Below, one piece after another: positions 27,679-35,087 of a stretch of 64,000 nucleotides of DNA (positions are counted from its first letter, which is position 1; every line of letters starts with the position of its first letter). The position numbers and the translations under genes are program-made. The stretch is from Pseudanabaena sp. M53BS1SP1A06MG (GTDB lineage: Bacteria > Cyanobacteriota > Cyanobacteriia > Pseudanabaenales > Pseudanabaenaceae). The notes below the pieces were generated by a model, which did no database searches, was not told the DNA's origin, and saw nothing but the letters and a program-made list of their open reading frames with translations. The stretch spans positions 58,854-122,853 of the forward strand of contig JADBWH010000020.1 in the NCBI GenBank assembly GCA_020404105.1, written 5' to 3'.

Positions 27679-28401
27679 ATGCATACAACAAAGTTGTCTA
27701 ACAGTTCAGTGACTCTTCTACACCCACACCCCTATCTAATCGTTCATGCAGATGAGGGGCAGCAAATGATCCCACTTATCAATGCAGATTTTTGGACAAT
27801 TGGGAGGGGCTATGATAACTCAATTGTATTAACAGATAAATGGGTATCACGCTATCACGCCACATTACAAATTGTTGGCGCGTCCAAAAATGATGGTTTC
27901 GACTCATCGATAAGGGGAGAATCTAAACCTCGCAATACTAATACTAATAATGAGTCGGGTAGCTTTTACTTGGTAGATTTTGGTAGTCGTAATGGCTCTT
28001 TCATGCGTGGACAGAGAATTACCTTTCCAATTTTGCTAAAAAGCGGCGATCGCATGACTATTGGCAAAACTGATATCGATTTCTTTTCACCTCACAAACG
28101 TGAGCCTCACCGAACTCCTAGTGAGCATATGAGATTATTCCATCAACCAACTGCTCCTGTGTCTCGTACTTCCCTAACCCCTTCCGAGGAGCGTGTATTC
28201 TGGCAGGTAGTCCAAGGCTTTACTAACAAAGAAATTGGTAAGCGTTTGCAAATTAGTCCACGTACAGTCCAAACTCACCTCAGCAGTATCATGACTAAGC
28301 TGAATTTAGAAAATCGTTCCCAGATTGTGCGCTACGCCTTTGAGCAAAGCTATAGACCTAACCCAGACAGCACCGCCGATAATAAAGATTTAAACAATTA
28401 A
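27679..28401 (+). CDS. FHA domain - LuxR-type HTH regulator
   Basis: 240 residues from ATG 27679; a TTG three codons upstream is an alternative. The FHA domain (about 20-140) shows FWTIGRGYDNSIVL, WVSRYHATLQ and VDFGSRNGSFMRGQRI, with a polar insert of about 30 residues between the histidine and the SRNGS strand. The C-terminal HTH (about 165-225) reads LTPSEERVFWQVVQGFTNKE and QISPRTVQTHLSSIM. FHA domains bind phosphothreonine, so this regulator may respond to a Ser/Thr kinase rather than a histidine kinase. It lacks a receiver domain. Confidence 0.9.
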   Translation: MHTTKLSNSSVTLLHPHPYLIVHADEGQQMIPLINADFWTIGRGYDNSIVLTDKWVSRYHATLQIVGASKNDGFDSSIRGESKPRNTNTNNESGSFYLVDFGSRNGSFMRGQRITFPILLKSGDRMTIGKTDIDFFSPHKREPHRTPSEHMRLFHQPTAPVSRTSLTPSEERVFWQVVQGFTNKEIGKRLQISPRTVQTHLSSIMTKLNLENRSQIVRYAFEQSYRPNPDSTADNKDLNN

Positions 28402-28438
28402 TAAAGATGAAGAGTGCAATGCACTCTTCATCTTTATT
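28400..28438 (+). terminator. 39-base hairpin overlapping the FHA-LuxR stop
   Basis: 19-base perfect arms (AATAAAGATGAAGAGTGCA) around a single base. It starts inside the stop codon and is followed by TTTT. Confidence 0.7.
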
Positions 28439-28447
28439 TTAGTCTAT

Positions 28448-28500
28448 CCAGATGAACAGCCAAAAAGATTGCTTTGCAATCTTTTTGGCTGTTCATCTGG
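28448..28500. repeat. 53-base perfect hairpin
   Basis: 25-base arms (CCAGATGAACAGCCAAAAAG and five more) around a three-base loop, 10 bases after the previous hairpin. Confidence 0.75.
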
Positions 28501-28614
28501 ATTGCAAGAAAGTGCAAAGCGTTTTAATTGTTAAGAAAGCACCTATAAGCTACTTTCAGATTCTTGAGTTCAGACTAAAATATATAGGTCATTATTATTT
28601 CGGATATTGAAACT

Positions 28615-28740
28615 ATGCTCGATCTCAAAGTTATTCTACCTATCCTAACTATCGTCTTTACCATTAGCTGTTTATTTTTTGGAACTCGTAATGGCTTTTA
28701 CGACACCGACAAATATCACGGCAATGGTTCTGCCCATTAA
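28615..28740 (+). CDS. ndhP: Small photosynthetic membrane peptide, probably NdhP
   Basis: 41 residues: MLDLKVILPILTIVFTIS, a single membrane helix (about 5-23), then the polar tail TRNGFYDTDKYHGNGSAH. From memory the GFYDxDKYxGNG tail and length match NdhP, a small subunit of the photosynthetic NDH-1 complex of cyclic electron flow in Thermosynechococcus and Synechocystis. The identification is by resemblance only. ATG 28615 is the first start in the frame; a strong terminator follows directly, which supports a real single-gene transcript. Confidence 0.6.
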   Translation: MLDLKVILPILTIVFTISCLFFGTRNGFYDTDKYHGNGSAH

Positions 28741-28776
28741 AAAATAGGGTGGTGATTTGCACCACCCTATTTTTTG
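28739..28776 (+). terminator. Terminator of the small membrane peptide gene
   Basis: AAAAAATAGGGTGGTG / CACCACCCTATTTTTT with a five-base loop. Confidence 0.85.
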
Positions 28777-28849
28777 CTTATGAATAAAAATATGTGGTCA
28801 ACATGCTAAGCTGATCTACCTGAAAGCTAATATATATTTTAAGAATTAG

Positions 28850-29045
28850 CGATCGCTATAGATCCTACTCAGAGACTACTGAGAAACGGAAACCGCCTAT
28901 GCAGCCGAACTGTCGTAGACGCAGCTAAAAAGCTGAATCTTGATAAGTGGCGCAACCCCAGAGATGGGAATAACTAGGAATGCCCAATCGTGAGGTTGGG
29001 TACTCGCTCTCTAACTCCTAAGTGCGTTGATTGCCGAGTTTAGTC
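28850..29045 (+). ncRNA. Structured RNA leader upstream of rpsO
   Basis: About 195 bases with a succession of short GC helices not explained by repeats: CTCA..TGAG (28868-28884), CGG-AAA-CCG (28896-28904), CAGC..GCTG (28922-28935), CCCA-GAGA-TGGG (28958-28969), CCCAA..TTGGG (28982-29000) nested in TAGGA/TCCTA. It ends about 35 bases before the rpsO start. S15 leaders are known to be autoregulated in other bacteria, so an S15-binding leader is a reasonable idea. It could also be an independent small RNA. No known riboswitch consensus was recognised. Confidence 0.5.
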
Positions 29046-29079
29046 ACGTCCACCTCAAAACACGTTCAAGTTTTTTATC

Positions 29080-29349
29080 ATGGCACTTTTGCAAGAACGC
29101 AAGCTCGAAATTTTCGCTGAATACCAAAAGCATCCTACTGATACTGGATCATCTGATGTTCAGGTTGCATTACTCACCGAGCGTGTTAACCAGTTGACCG
29201 CTCACTTGAAGTTACATCCTAAAGATTTCTCATCTCGCCGCAGTTTGCTCAAGATCATTGGTCAACGTAAGCGTTTACTAGCCTATGTCCGTAACCAAGA
29301 TCGCACTCATTACAAACAACTAATCCAAAGCTTGGGTGTAAGAGGCTAG
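29080..29349 (+). CDS. rpsO: 30S ribosomal protein S15
   Basis: 89 residues, the usual length. It binds 16S rRNA helices 20-22 early in 30S assembly. TGSSDVQVALLTERVNQLTAHL and the late LLKIIGQRKRLLAYVRNQD are the family signature. The ATG at 29080 lies behind the structured leader. The PAM68-like gene begins 86 bases downstream in the same direction. Confidence 0.98.
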   Translation: MALLQERKLEIFAEYQKHPTDTGSSDVQVALLTERVNQLTAHLKLHPKDFSSRRSLLKIIGQRKRLLAYVRNQDRTHYKQLIQSLGVRG

Positions 29350-29435
29350 TTTTTAAATAGTATTTGTAGTATTTGTGGTTTATATGAATACACAAATACT
29401 ATTACAACTTTTTTAGCGCTAGTGAGGAATATAAA

Positions 29436-29945
29436 GTGAGCAAGCCAACTGAACGTATCCCTTTCGAGCCAAATAGTCGTAGTAAGAAAGCAAAAGCCAA
29501 GGAAACCCAAAAGCCGCCCATTGCTCCTATTACTAAAAATATAAATAGCTCGAAACCCAGCTTAGGTAACAGCACAAGTACAAAACCTTCCCCTAAACGA
29601 AATGATCCTTTAGGAATTCCTGATGAAGTCAATCGTCGTATTGTTCGACGGGCTGCTTTATTTTGTGGTATTCCGACAAGTCTAGGGCTTACTACTTTTA
29701 TAGTGAGTTACATTGTTGTAAGCAAACACATATTTGAGCTACCAACTTCGGTAGTAGTGTTGCTAAGTATGTTGTTTTTAGGACTAGGAGTAGTTGGTCT
29801 AAGCTACGGTGCTATTTCTGCTTCTTGGGATGAAGGTCGTGTTGGTAGCTGGTGGGGTGGTCAAGAATTCCAAAAAAACTTTGGTTACTTACGAGAAGCA
29901 TGGAAGTCTCAAAAGCAAACTCCTCAACAATCTAACAATAAATAA
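29436..29945 (+). CDS. PAM68-like photosystem assembly protein
   Basis: 169 residues from GTG 29436, with GAGGAA seven bases upstream. A basic proline-rich N-terminus (1-60) precedes two membrane helices (about 75-97 and 103-125). The tail has ISASWDEGRVGSWWGGQEF, the conserved end of the PAM68/DUF3464 family. In plants and Synechocystis this family helps early photosystem II (and large ribosomal subunit or D1) assembly at the thylakoid. It follows rpsO, a common cyanobacterial arrangement, and ends in a strong terminator. Confidence 0.88.
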   Translation: MSKPTERIPFEPNSRSKKAKAKETQKPPIAPITKNINSSKPSLGNSTSTKPSPKRNDPLGIPDEVNRRIVRRAALFCGIPTSLGLTTFIVSYIVVSKHIFELPTSVVVLLSMLFLGLGVVGLSYGAISASWDEGRVGSWWGGQEFQKNFGYLREAWKSQKQTPQQSNNK

Positions 29946-29980
29946 ACAAAAAGCCGCATCAGTCGGCTTTTTGTTTATTT
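29940..29980 (+). terminator. Terminator after the PAM68-like gene
   Basis: AAATAAACAAAAAGCCG / CGGCTTTTTGTTTATTT, 17-base arms with a seven-base loop, starting at the stop codon. Confidence 0.85.
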
Positions 29981-30040
29981 GACTTACGCAGTTTCAATTG
30001 AGTGTGGCGTTGGCGAAGCCAACGCCACACTCAATTGATT
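29981..30040. repeat. Partial family F element with internal hairpin
   Basis: GACTTACGCA matches one family F end. It is followed by a perfect hairpin CAATTGAGTGTGGCGTTGGC-GAA with its complement. The second end is missing. Confidence 0.55.
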
Positions 30041-30043
30041 AAT

Positions 30044-30700
30044 TTATTTAAGAAGCTTTTGTATGATTGTCTCGTGATCTAAACCGTCGGAAAGGAAAGA
30101 GTCAACAATTTGGAGCCTTTCAGGTAAACCAATGATGTAAGTATTGTTACTAGCAGCTAGAGATTCACATGTTGTTTGGACTGCTAATAGTTCGCGTCCT
30201 GCAAGACAGCTAAAGAATGAAGTGAGAATACCTGCTTCTAAATATCCCGTTGGCAACTTATTTCCTTCGATTTTACGAACATAGGGGGAGTTGTAGATCC
30301 TAACAAAAATGAATCCTTGAGCTTGATATTGAGGATCGAATTCAAAGGTTCCCCACCCATGAGTTTTCCAACATTCTTTTAAACTTTGAATGAAGGTGAT
30401 CATATCCATTTCAGCTAATGTCTGACAGTAGTATTCTTCAAGGGATTCAGTAAACCTTGTATAAAAATTCTTACCCCACCATTTACCACAATTAAATAGA
30501 ACTAGTCTAGATGCTTGTCCTGTTTCCTTCGCTAGTACTGAATATAACGAAGCAATTAAGGTGTCTGGAACCGCTAATAGGCGATCGCCTCGACGGTTTT
30601 TTAGGATGCCAATTTCTAAATCACCCTTGATATAGGTTTTATAGTCAAAAAAATTGGCAGGTATGCGATTTTCTTTGATGAGATCGGCAACAGAAATCAT
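30044..30700 (-). CDS. V4R-domain protein, Slr0147-like photosystem II assembly cluster
   Basis: 218 residues. The C-terminal two-thirds form a V4R (4-vinyl reductase) small-molecule-binding domain, with CWKTHGWGTFEFDPQYQAQG, YLEAGILTSFFSCLAGREL and the late cysteine VQTTCES. It is last in a minus-strand run V4R - small protein - phycobiliprotein-like - V4R, which is the order of slr0144-slr0147 in Synechocystis. That operon supports photosystem II assembly or stability. The gene lies 10 bases behind the preceding one. The ligand is unknown. Confidence 0.8.
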   Translation of the reverse strand: MISVADLIKENRIPANFFDYKTYIKGDLEIGILKNRRGDRLLAVPDTLIASLYSVLAKETGQASRLVLFNCGKWWGKNFYTRFTESLEEYYCQTLAEMDMITFIQSLKECWKTHGWGTFEFDPQYQAQGFIFVRIYNSPYVRKIEGNKLPTGYLEAGILTSFFSCLAGRELLAVQTTCESLAASNNTYIIGLPERLQIVDSFLSDGLDHETIIQKLLK

Positions 30701-30710
30701 AGGTAGTCTC

Positions 30711-31169
30711 CTAGTAAATTAGTGTGACTTGGGCAGTAGTAATCAAAGGTTGAATTAAAGCAAGTTGTGAGCGGCTGAACTGTTGCTTCAAGGCTTGATT
30801 GAGCAATTTATAGAGGGTATCGTTGAGCCGACGGAGATCGCGCATGGACATAATTCCTGCTAGCCAATTGAGCAATCTTTCCTTTAAAAAATTTTCATCA
30901 TTCAACAACATTGCCATTGAGCTATATCGCAGAACGAGGACAAGATTTTTAATACCTAGCTCTAGATCTTCTAAGGTTACATTAGGTAGTTCCGTTGGTA
31001 CTTGATCAGCAACACTTTGCAAAATATCAATTTCGCGATCGCGGATGAGTTTATAGAGATTGAGGCGATCAGGTAATGAGCTCACGTAGCTTTCTATGAG
31101 TCTAAGCTCATCCAATGCAAGATATCGATCCTGCGCTTGGTTAATTAGTTCTTGAATCTTTGGAATCAT
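30711..31169 (-). CDS. Phycobiliprotein-like globin-fold protein without chromophore cysteine (Slr0146-like)
   Basis: 152 residues, all helical. The segment VLVLRYSSMAMLLNDENFLK followed by ERLLNWL mirrors the phycobiliprotein stretch around the bilin site and the helix after it (LRYxxYALLAGD...). The usual chromophore cysteine is absent; the protein has no cysteine at all. This fits the Slr0146-type degenerate allophycocyanin-like proteins of the photosystem II assembly cluster. It starts 140 bases after the previous gene and is tightly followed by a V4R gene. Confidence 0.75.
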   Translation of the reverse strand: MIPKIQELINQAQDRYLALDELRLIESYVSSLPDRLNLYKLIRDREIDILQSVADQVPTELPNVTLEDLELGIKNLVLVLRYSSMAMLLNDENFLKERLLNWLAGIMSMRDLRRLNDTLYKLLNQALKQQFSRSQLALIQPLITTAQVTLIY

Positions 31170-31309
31170 AGTTTTTACAAAGAGAATTTAAGTATTTCAT
31201 TCTTGAATTGGCGCAACTTATAAATTTGCAGTGTTTAGCTGACATTAGTTATTCACTATTTATCCAAATTAACGGCCTTAAATTGCCTTAATTTCTTCAA
31301 TCTTCATAT

Positions 31310-31585
31310 TTAAAAGAATTTGGAAATATCGTCCAGAAAACTTTCAAGGGTTTCGCTATTCTCATCAATAGTGTTGCTAGTTTCATGTTGATGGACTGTT
31401 GCCGCAATTTTAGGCACACCATTCCAAGCGATCGCTCGGAAATATTGTCGAACGGGCATTAGGAAGCTCAAGGTTGGATAGCTGCCATTAAGAACATTGA
31501 CACCCACTGGGGCTACTTGATTTTCCCAATTTACACCCTGCCAAAAGATCCGTAATGGCTGTAAGCGCCAATCTGAAGTACTCAT
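31310..31585 (-). CDS. Small Slr0145-like protein of the photosystem II assembly cluster
   Basis: 91 residues, tryptophan-rich at the N-terminus (SDWRLQPLRIFWQGVNWENQ), with an acidic tail (ENSETLESFLDDISKFF). No membrane helix. Its ATG overlaps the stop of the upstream V4R gene by four bases, so translation is coupled. Position between a V4R and a phycobiliprotein-like gene identifies it as the counterpart of slr0145. Function not known. Confidence 0.7.
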   Translation of the reverse strand: MSTSDWRLQPLRIFWQGVNWENQVAPVGVNVLNGSYPTLSFLMPVRQYFRAIAWNGVPKIAATVHQHETSNTIDENSETLESFLDDISKFF

Positions 31586-32265
31586 TTGAGGAATTCTCCA
31601 TTGCGTAAACGAACTTCGATGTCACGAGTATTAGCACCTTCGTTTAGCCAGAATGATGCAGCATCAATGCGATTTTTACCGCCAAGGAGAAATTTGCAAT
31701 AGCTTTCACCCATGGAATAGCATTGAATCTCGATACAATCTAGTTCTTTGCTGACTAGATGCGTAAAAAATCCTGAAAACAAACCTGCGTACAAGTGGCA
31801 AACTGGTTTGCCGACATCACCCAGACTACGGGCGACGGCAGAGTCAAACACACTGATAAACATGAAGCCCTGCTTGCGATCGCTCATATCTACTTGCCAA
31901 CGCCCCCATCCCTTAGAGGTGAATGGCCACCACCATGTTTCTAACAAGAAATGTAGATTAGTTTGACGAATGCTGCGACCAAAATCCTTTTCAAACCATT
32001 TTGTAAAAAATAGTGCATCTTGCAAGCCCCATTCACAGCCAATCGAGTACATAACTGCTGCTGAAGCATCGCCCACCTCATCTTCTAGCCCTTCTTGAAG
32101 CCCAATGATAAAGTCTTCACTCGTGAATATATTTCTGAGTCCATTCCAATCCTCAATGATGCCTTTTCCCAGATTAGGCTGAAAAAAATCCTGTAAACTG
32201 TAATGATTATTTTTTCTTTTATGTTTGGATACAGCACTACTCGACTGATCTACAGCAGCAGTCAT
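31582..32265 (-). CDS. V4R-domain protein, Slr0144-like
   Basis: 227 residues. After a basic N-terminus (SKHKRKNNHYSLQDFFQPNL) comes a V4R domain: WWWPFTSKGWGRWQVDMSDR, HLYAGLFSGFFTHLVSKELD, then IQCYSMGESYCKFLLGGKN with the family's late cysteines. It heads the four-gene run on the minus strand. Family B copy 3 has inserted between it and the ferredoxin-like gene upstream, so a separate promoter is likely. Cyanobacterial Slr0144 belongs to the photosystem II assembly group. Confidence 0.82.
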   Translation of the reverse strand: MTAAVDQSSSAVSKHKRKNNHYSLQDFFQPNLGKGIIEDWNGLRNIFTSEDFIIGLQEGLEDEVGDASAAVMYSIGCEWGLQDALFFTKWFEKDFGRSIRQTNLHFLLETWWWPFTSKGWGRWQVDMSDRKQGFMFISVFDSAVARSLGDVGKPVCHLYAGLFSGFFTHLVSKELDCIEIQCYSMGESYCKFLLGGKNRIDAASFWLNEGANTRDIEVRLRNGEFLK

Positions 32266-32314
32266 AAATTTAATACTCCTAATCCAAAAAAATTATTGAG
32301 ACATTTAAGATGTC

Positions 32315-32395
32315 GGTAGTGCTGCAAAGTAATTTTTTTAGTAATTGTGTTGCGGGTGCTTCGCGCCCGCAACACAATTACATTGCATGACTACC
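32315..32395 (+). mobile_element. Repeat family B, copy 3 (81-bp MITE)
   Basis: 81 bp, GGTAGTGCTG ... GACTACC, loop TTC. Flanks AAGATGTC and AAGATGCC match at seven of eight bases. It lies in the promoter-side region of the V4R gene. Confidence 0.9.
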
Positions 32396-32500
32396 AAGAT
32401 GCCGTCGGTAACTAGCAAATTAATTAGTGGCTTAGTTAGCATCTGTTGTTGGGGAAGTTTGGGACATTATTTGACCAATAAAACTTTTTTATTCAAAGTT

Positions 32501-32995
32501 TTACTCAAAAATATCAGTGCGTTTAGTGTTTGCCAATTGTTCGCCAACACTAAAGTTAGTATTTTCTAATTGACGTACAACTGAGCGCGTAATTAGTTGT
32601 CCAACTTCTACTAACGTCTGACCTGTGATTGGACTAAGTAGTGCTTTTTCACAGCGTCGTCCAATTAGTGCCTTAATATCTTGAATCGATTGAACATACG
32701 TACCTACAGGCAGTTCAACGACAACTCCCTCACCCATAACCTTTGCTTGGCAAGCAAGTCGTGAGTTCGGCTTACAAGTGGTAATAATTTCTAAAGTACG
32801 TTGCTCGTGTTTACCCATTAGGCTAAGTGAAGACATACCCTCTTGGATATAAACATGACAGGTTGCACACATGCCACGCCCACCACATTCTTTTAAAATA
32901 TTTAGCTCATCCCCCATTAATCCAGAAAGTAATGCACCATTTGTTGCAACATCTGCTGTCTGAGCAATAGGCTCGATTCTTATGCGCTTAGCCAT
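32501..32995 (-). CDS. [2Fe-2S] ferredoxin-like protein (Slr0148-like)
   Basis: 164 residues. The N-terminal 100 residues form an adrenodoxin-type ferredoxin: C-GGRGM-C-AT-C and the fourth ligand in SRLACQAKV. The C-terminal 60 residues (LIGRRCEKALLSPITGQTL) are an extension not found in electron-carrier ferredoxins. In Synechocystis the comparable gene slr0148 lies downstream in the slr0144-slr0152 cluster; here it lies upstream of the V4R gene on the same strand, separated by a mobile element. Confidence 0.85.
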   Translation of the reverse strand: MAKRIRIEPIAQTADVATNGALLSGLMGDELNILKECGGRGMCATCHVYIQEGMSSLSLMGKHEQRTLEIITTCKPNSRLACQAKVMGEGVVVELPVGTYVQSIQDIKALIGRRCEKALLSPITGQTLVEVGQLITRSVVRQLENTNFSVGEQLANTKRTDIFE

Positions 32996-33299
32996 TTTTT
33001 AGCTTGCCTCTGCAATGGTTCCCCTTAATACTAAAAGTTAGTTTAACCCATTTGAGGTGTTTAGCTTAGGGTACATGCCGTTAAATAGCTTGAAATTGTT
33101 AAGAAATATAAAGTTTGCTTTTTTAGTCAGCGATATCATTTTACTAGATTACATTGTCTGATAAAACTACACCCATTTCTGAATCTGAAGAAACTGCTCA
33201 GGGTGACAAGTGATTACATTTTGCTTAGGGTGAGATATAAGTCCATTGTGATCGACCTCAAATTCCTTCAGCCAAGTTGACTCTGGACAACGTGATTTC
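32996..33299. other. Intergenic region without recognised features
   Basis: About 300 AT-rich bases. No gene, repeat-family member or clear hairpin was seen. Confidence 0.5.
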
Positions 33300-33770
33300 C
33301 TAATTTGTTAGAACGACTTTGCCTTGATATTGGGCAGTAAAGCGAATGAGTTTGTTTGAGACGGATAAAAGTTCATCTAACTTATACTCTTGTGTGTCAG
33401 TTTTCGCTGATACTTGCTTAGTATGGTTATCAGTAACTTTTACATGGTTGTTGGTAGCAGTTTCGTTATTTGGTAATGATACAGATGGTGTAGGAGGTGT
33501 GTGGGGCTTAGTTGTGCTCGGCTTAGTTGCATTTGCCTGAGTTTGTGCACTTGTGCTTGAAGTTGAATTGGATATTGTATTGGTTTGTTTCCGACTTAAG
33601 TTTCTTAAATCAGATGCTGAATTACTAGATAAATTTGCAAATTTTCTTGGTCGAAAATTAGCAATGGGATTAGTAAAACTGCAGTTTTTGGATTGATCTG
33701 TTAATGAGGCTTTTGCTTTCGCTAGATTGGCATCCCAGTCCGAATTGGGAAAAGAATGCTGGGTTACCAA
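33300..33770 (-). CDS. Low-complexity hypothetical protein
   Basis: 156 residues. The middle (about 55-125) is rich in S, T, N, P and Q, and the ends are more ordered: SFPNSDWDANLAKAKASL at the start and YKLDELLSVSNKLIRFTAQY at the end. No signal peptide or membrane helix. I do not recognise it. The clean frame with an ordered C-terminus makes a real gene more likely than not. The low-complexity part gives long open frames on the opposite strand that I do not believe. Confidence 0.5.
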   Translation of the reverse strand: MVTQHSFPNSDWDANLAKAKASLTDQSKNCSFTNPIANFRPRKFANLSSNSASDLRNLSRKQTNTISNSTSSTSAQTQANATKPSTTKPHTPPTPSVSLPNNETATNNHVKVTDNHTKQVSAKTDTQEYKLDELLSVSNKLIRFTAQYQGKVVLTN

Positions 33771-34059
33771 ACCTAATAGAAGCGAAAAGCATACAATGTG
33801 CTGTATTTATCTGTCTCGAGCAAATACTTGATTTTGGTGATGCCCCGTCTATAGCCAACTCAATCTATCGCTATCTGGTACATTTTCGACAACTTGCAGC
33901 ACTCCTTGACCTAATGCTTGCTTTGTCCTACCTAATACGGAGTCTAATCCGTGAAATATGGGCATATACGGCAGTTTGTGAGGGCAAATTCCCACAAAAT
34001 CCTGCCAAGTTAAAAAATCTTGAATTACCTCCCGACTCATCTTTTCTCACGCTGCTTCT

Positions 34060-34986
34060 ATGATCGACATACCGTTCACCCTAGACCAATTACGCATTCT
34101 CAAGGCGATCGCTGCTGAAGGTAGCTTTAAACGCGCCGCCGATAGTCTTTATGTGTCCCAGCCCGCTGTTAGCTTGCAAGTTCAACATCTAGAGCGACAG
34201 CTAGATGTACCTTTGTTTGATCGTGGGGGGCGAAGAGCACAGTTGACAGAGGCAGGACAGTTGCTACTTTCCTATGGCGATCGCATTTTAAGCCTTTGTC
34301 AGGAGACTTGCCGAGCCATTGATGATTTACAAAATCTCAATGGGGGGACACTTATTATAGGTGCTAGTCAAACGACTGGAACCTATCTAATGCCACAGAT
34401 GATTGGCTTATTTCGCAAGAAATACCCTGAAGTCTCGGTACAACTACATGTTCATTCGACAAGGCGAACAGCCTGGAGTGTTGCGAACGGACAGGTAGAC
34501 TTGGCAATTATTGGTGGTGAAATTCCTGCGGATTTGCTAGATTCTTTAGAGGTTACACCCTATGCTGAGGATGAGCTAGCTCTCATTCTTCCAACTTCTC
34601 ACCCATTGGCTCAGTTGGCAGCTTTACCCATAGATGAGCTATATAAAATGCAATTTATTACCCTCGATTCACAATCGACTATTCGTAAAGCAATTGATCG
34701 TGTCTTACTAGATAGTGGGGTTGATCCAAGACAACTAGAGATCGTGATGGAGTTAAATTCGATTGAGGCAATTAAAAACGCCGTGCAGGCTGGGTTAGGA
34801 GCAGCATTTTTGTCGGTAACAGCGATTGAAAAAGAGTTGCAAATGGGGGCTTTAAAGCAAATGCGGATTGATGGGGTGGTGATCAATCGGATGCTCTTAC
34901 AAATTCGGAATCCAAATCGTTATCGCTCTAAGGCAACGGAAGCGTTTTGTAACGAAGTCTTACCAATATTCCGAGACAAAGCATAA
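34060..34986 (+). CDS. rbcR: LysR-type regulator RbcR (Ycf30-like)
   Basis: 308 residues. The N-terminal winged HTH reads [20 protein letters not shown], then [20 protein letters not shown], the pattern of RbcR/Ycf30. The effector domain (about 95-300) has [20 protein letters not shown] and [16 protein letters not shown]. RbcR activates Rubisco and other carbon-fixation genes. CP12, another Calvin-cycle regulator, is 2.8 kb away but not in an operon with it. Start ATG 34060. Confidence 0.88.
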   Translation: MIDIPFTLDQLRILKAIAAEGSFKRAADSLYVSQPAVSLQVQHLERQLDVPLFDRGGRRAQLTEAGQLLLSYGDRILSLCQETCRAIDDLQNLNGGTLIIGASQTTGTYLMPQMIGLFRKKYPEVSVQLHVHSTRRTAWSVANGQVDLAIIGGEIPADLLDSLEVTPYAEDELALILPTSHPLAQLAALPIDELYKMQFITLDSQSTIRKAIDRVLLDSGVDPRQLEIVMELNSIEAIKNAVQAGLGAAFLSVTAIEKELQMGALKQMRIDGVVINRMLLQIRNPNRYRSKATEAFCNEVLPIFRDKA

Positions 34987-35087
34987 GTCAAAGCAGTGAA
35001 ACGCTTCTTTGGCTTAATAGCGCTTACATTAAAATAGTAATCCCAACATAGTTTTTCATTTTTACTTTTTATTTTTTACTTGTCACC

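Noticed and set aside
33849..34040. 63-codon frame on the minus strand ([20 protein letters not shown]...)
   Set aside because: The text looks partly protein-like, but it would start only 20 bases from the divergent rbcR start and breaks off without support. Could be a relic; not strong enough to list.
33704..34063. 119-codon plus-strand frame overlapping the low-complexity gene and rbcR start
   Set aside because: Shadow of minus-strand low-complexity sequence; overlaps the real rbcR start.
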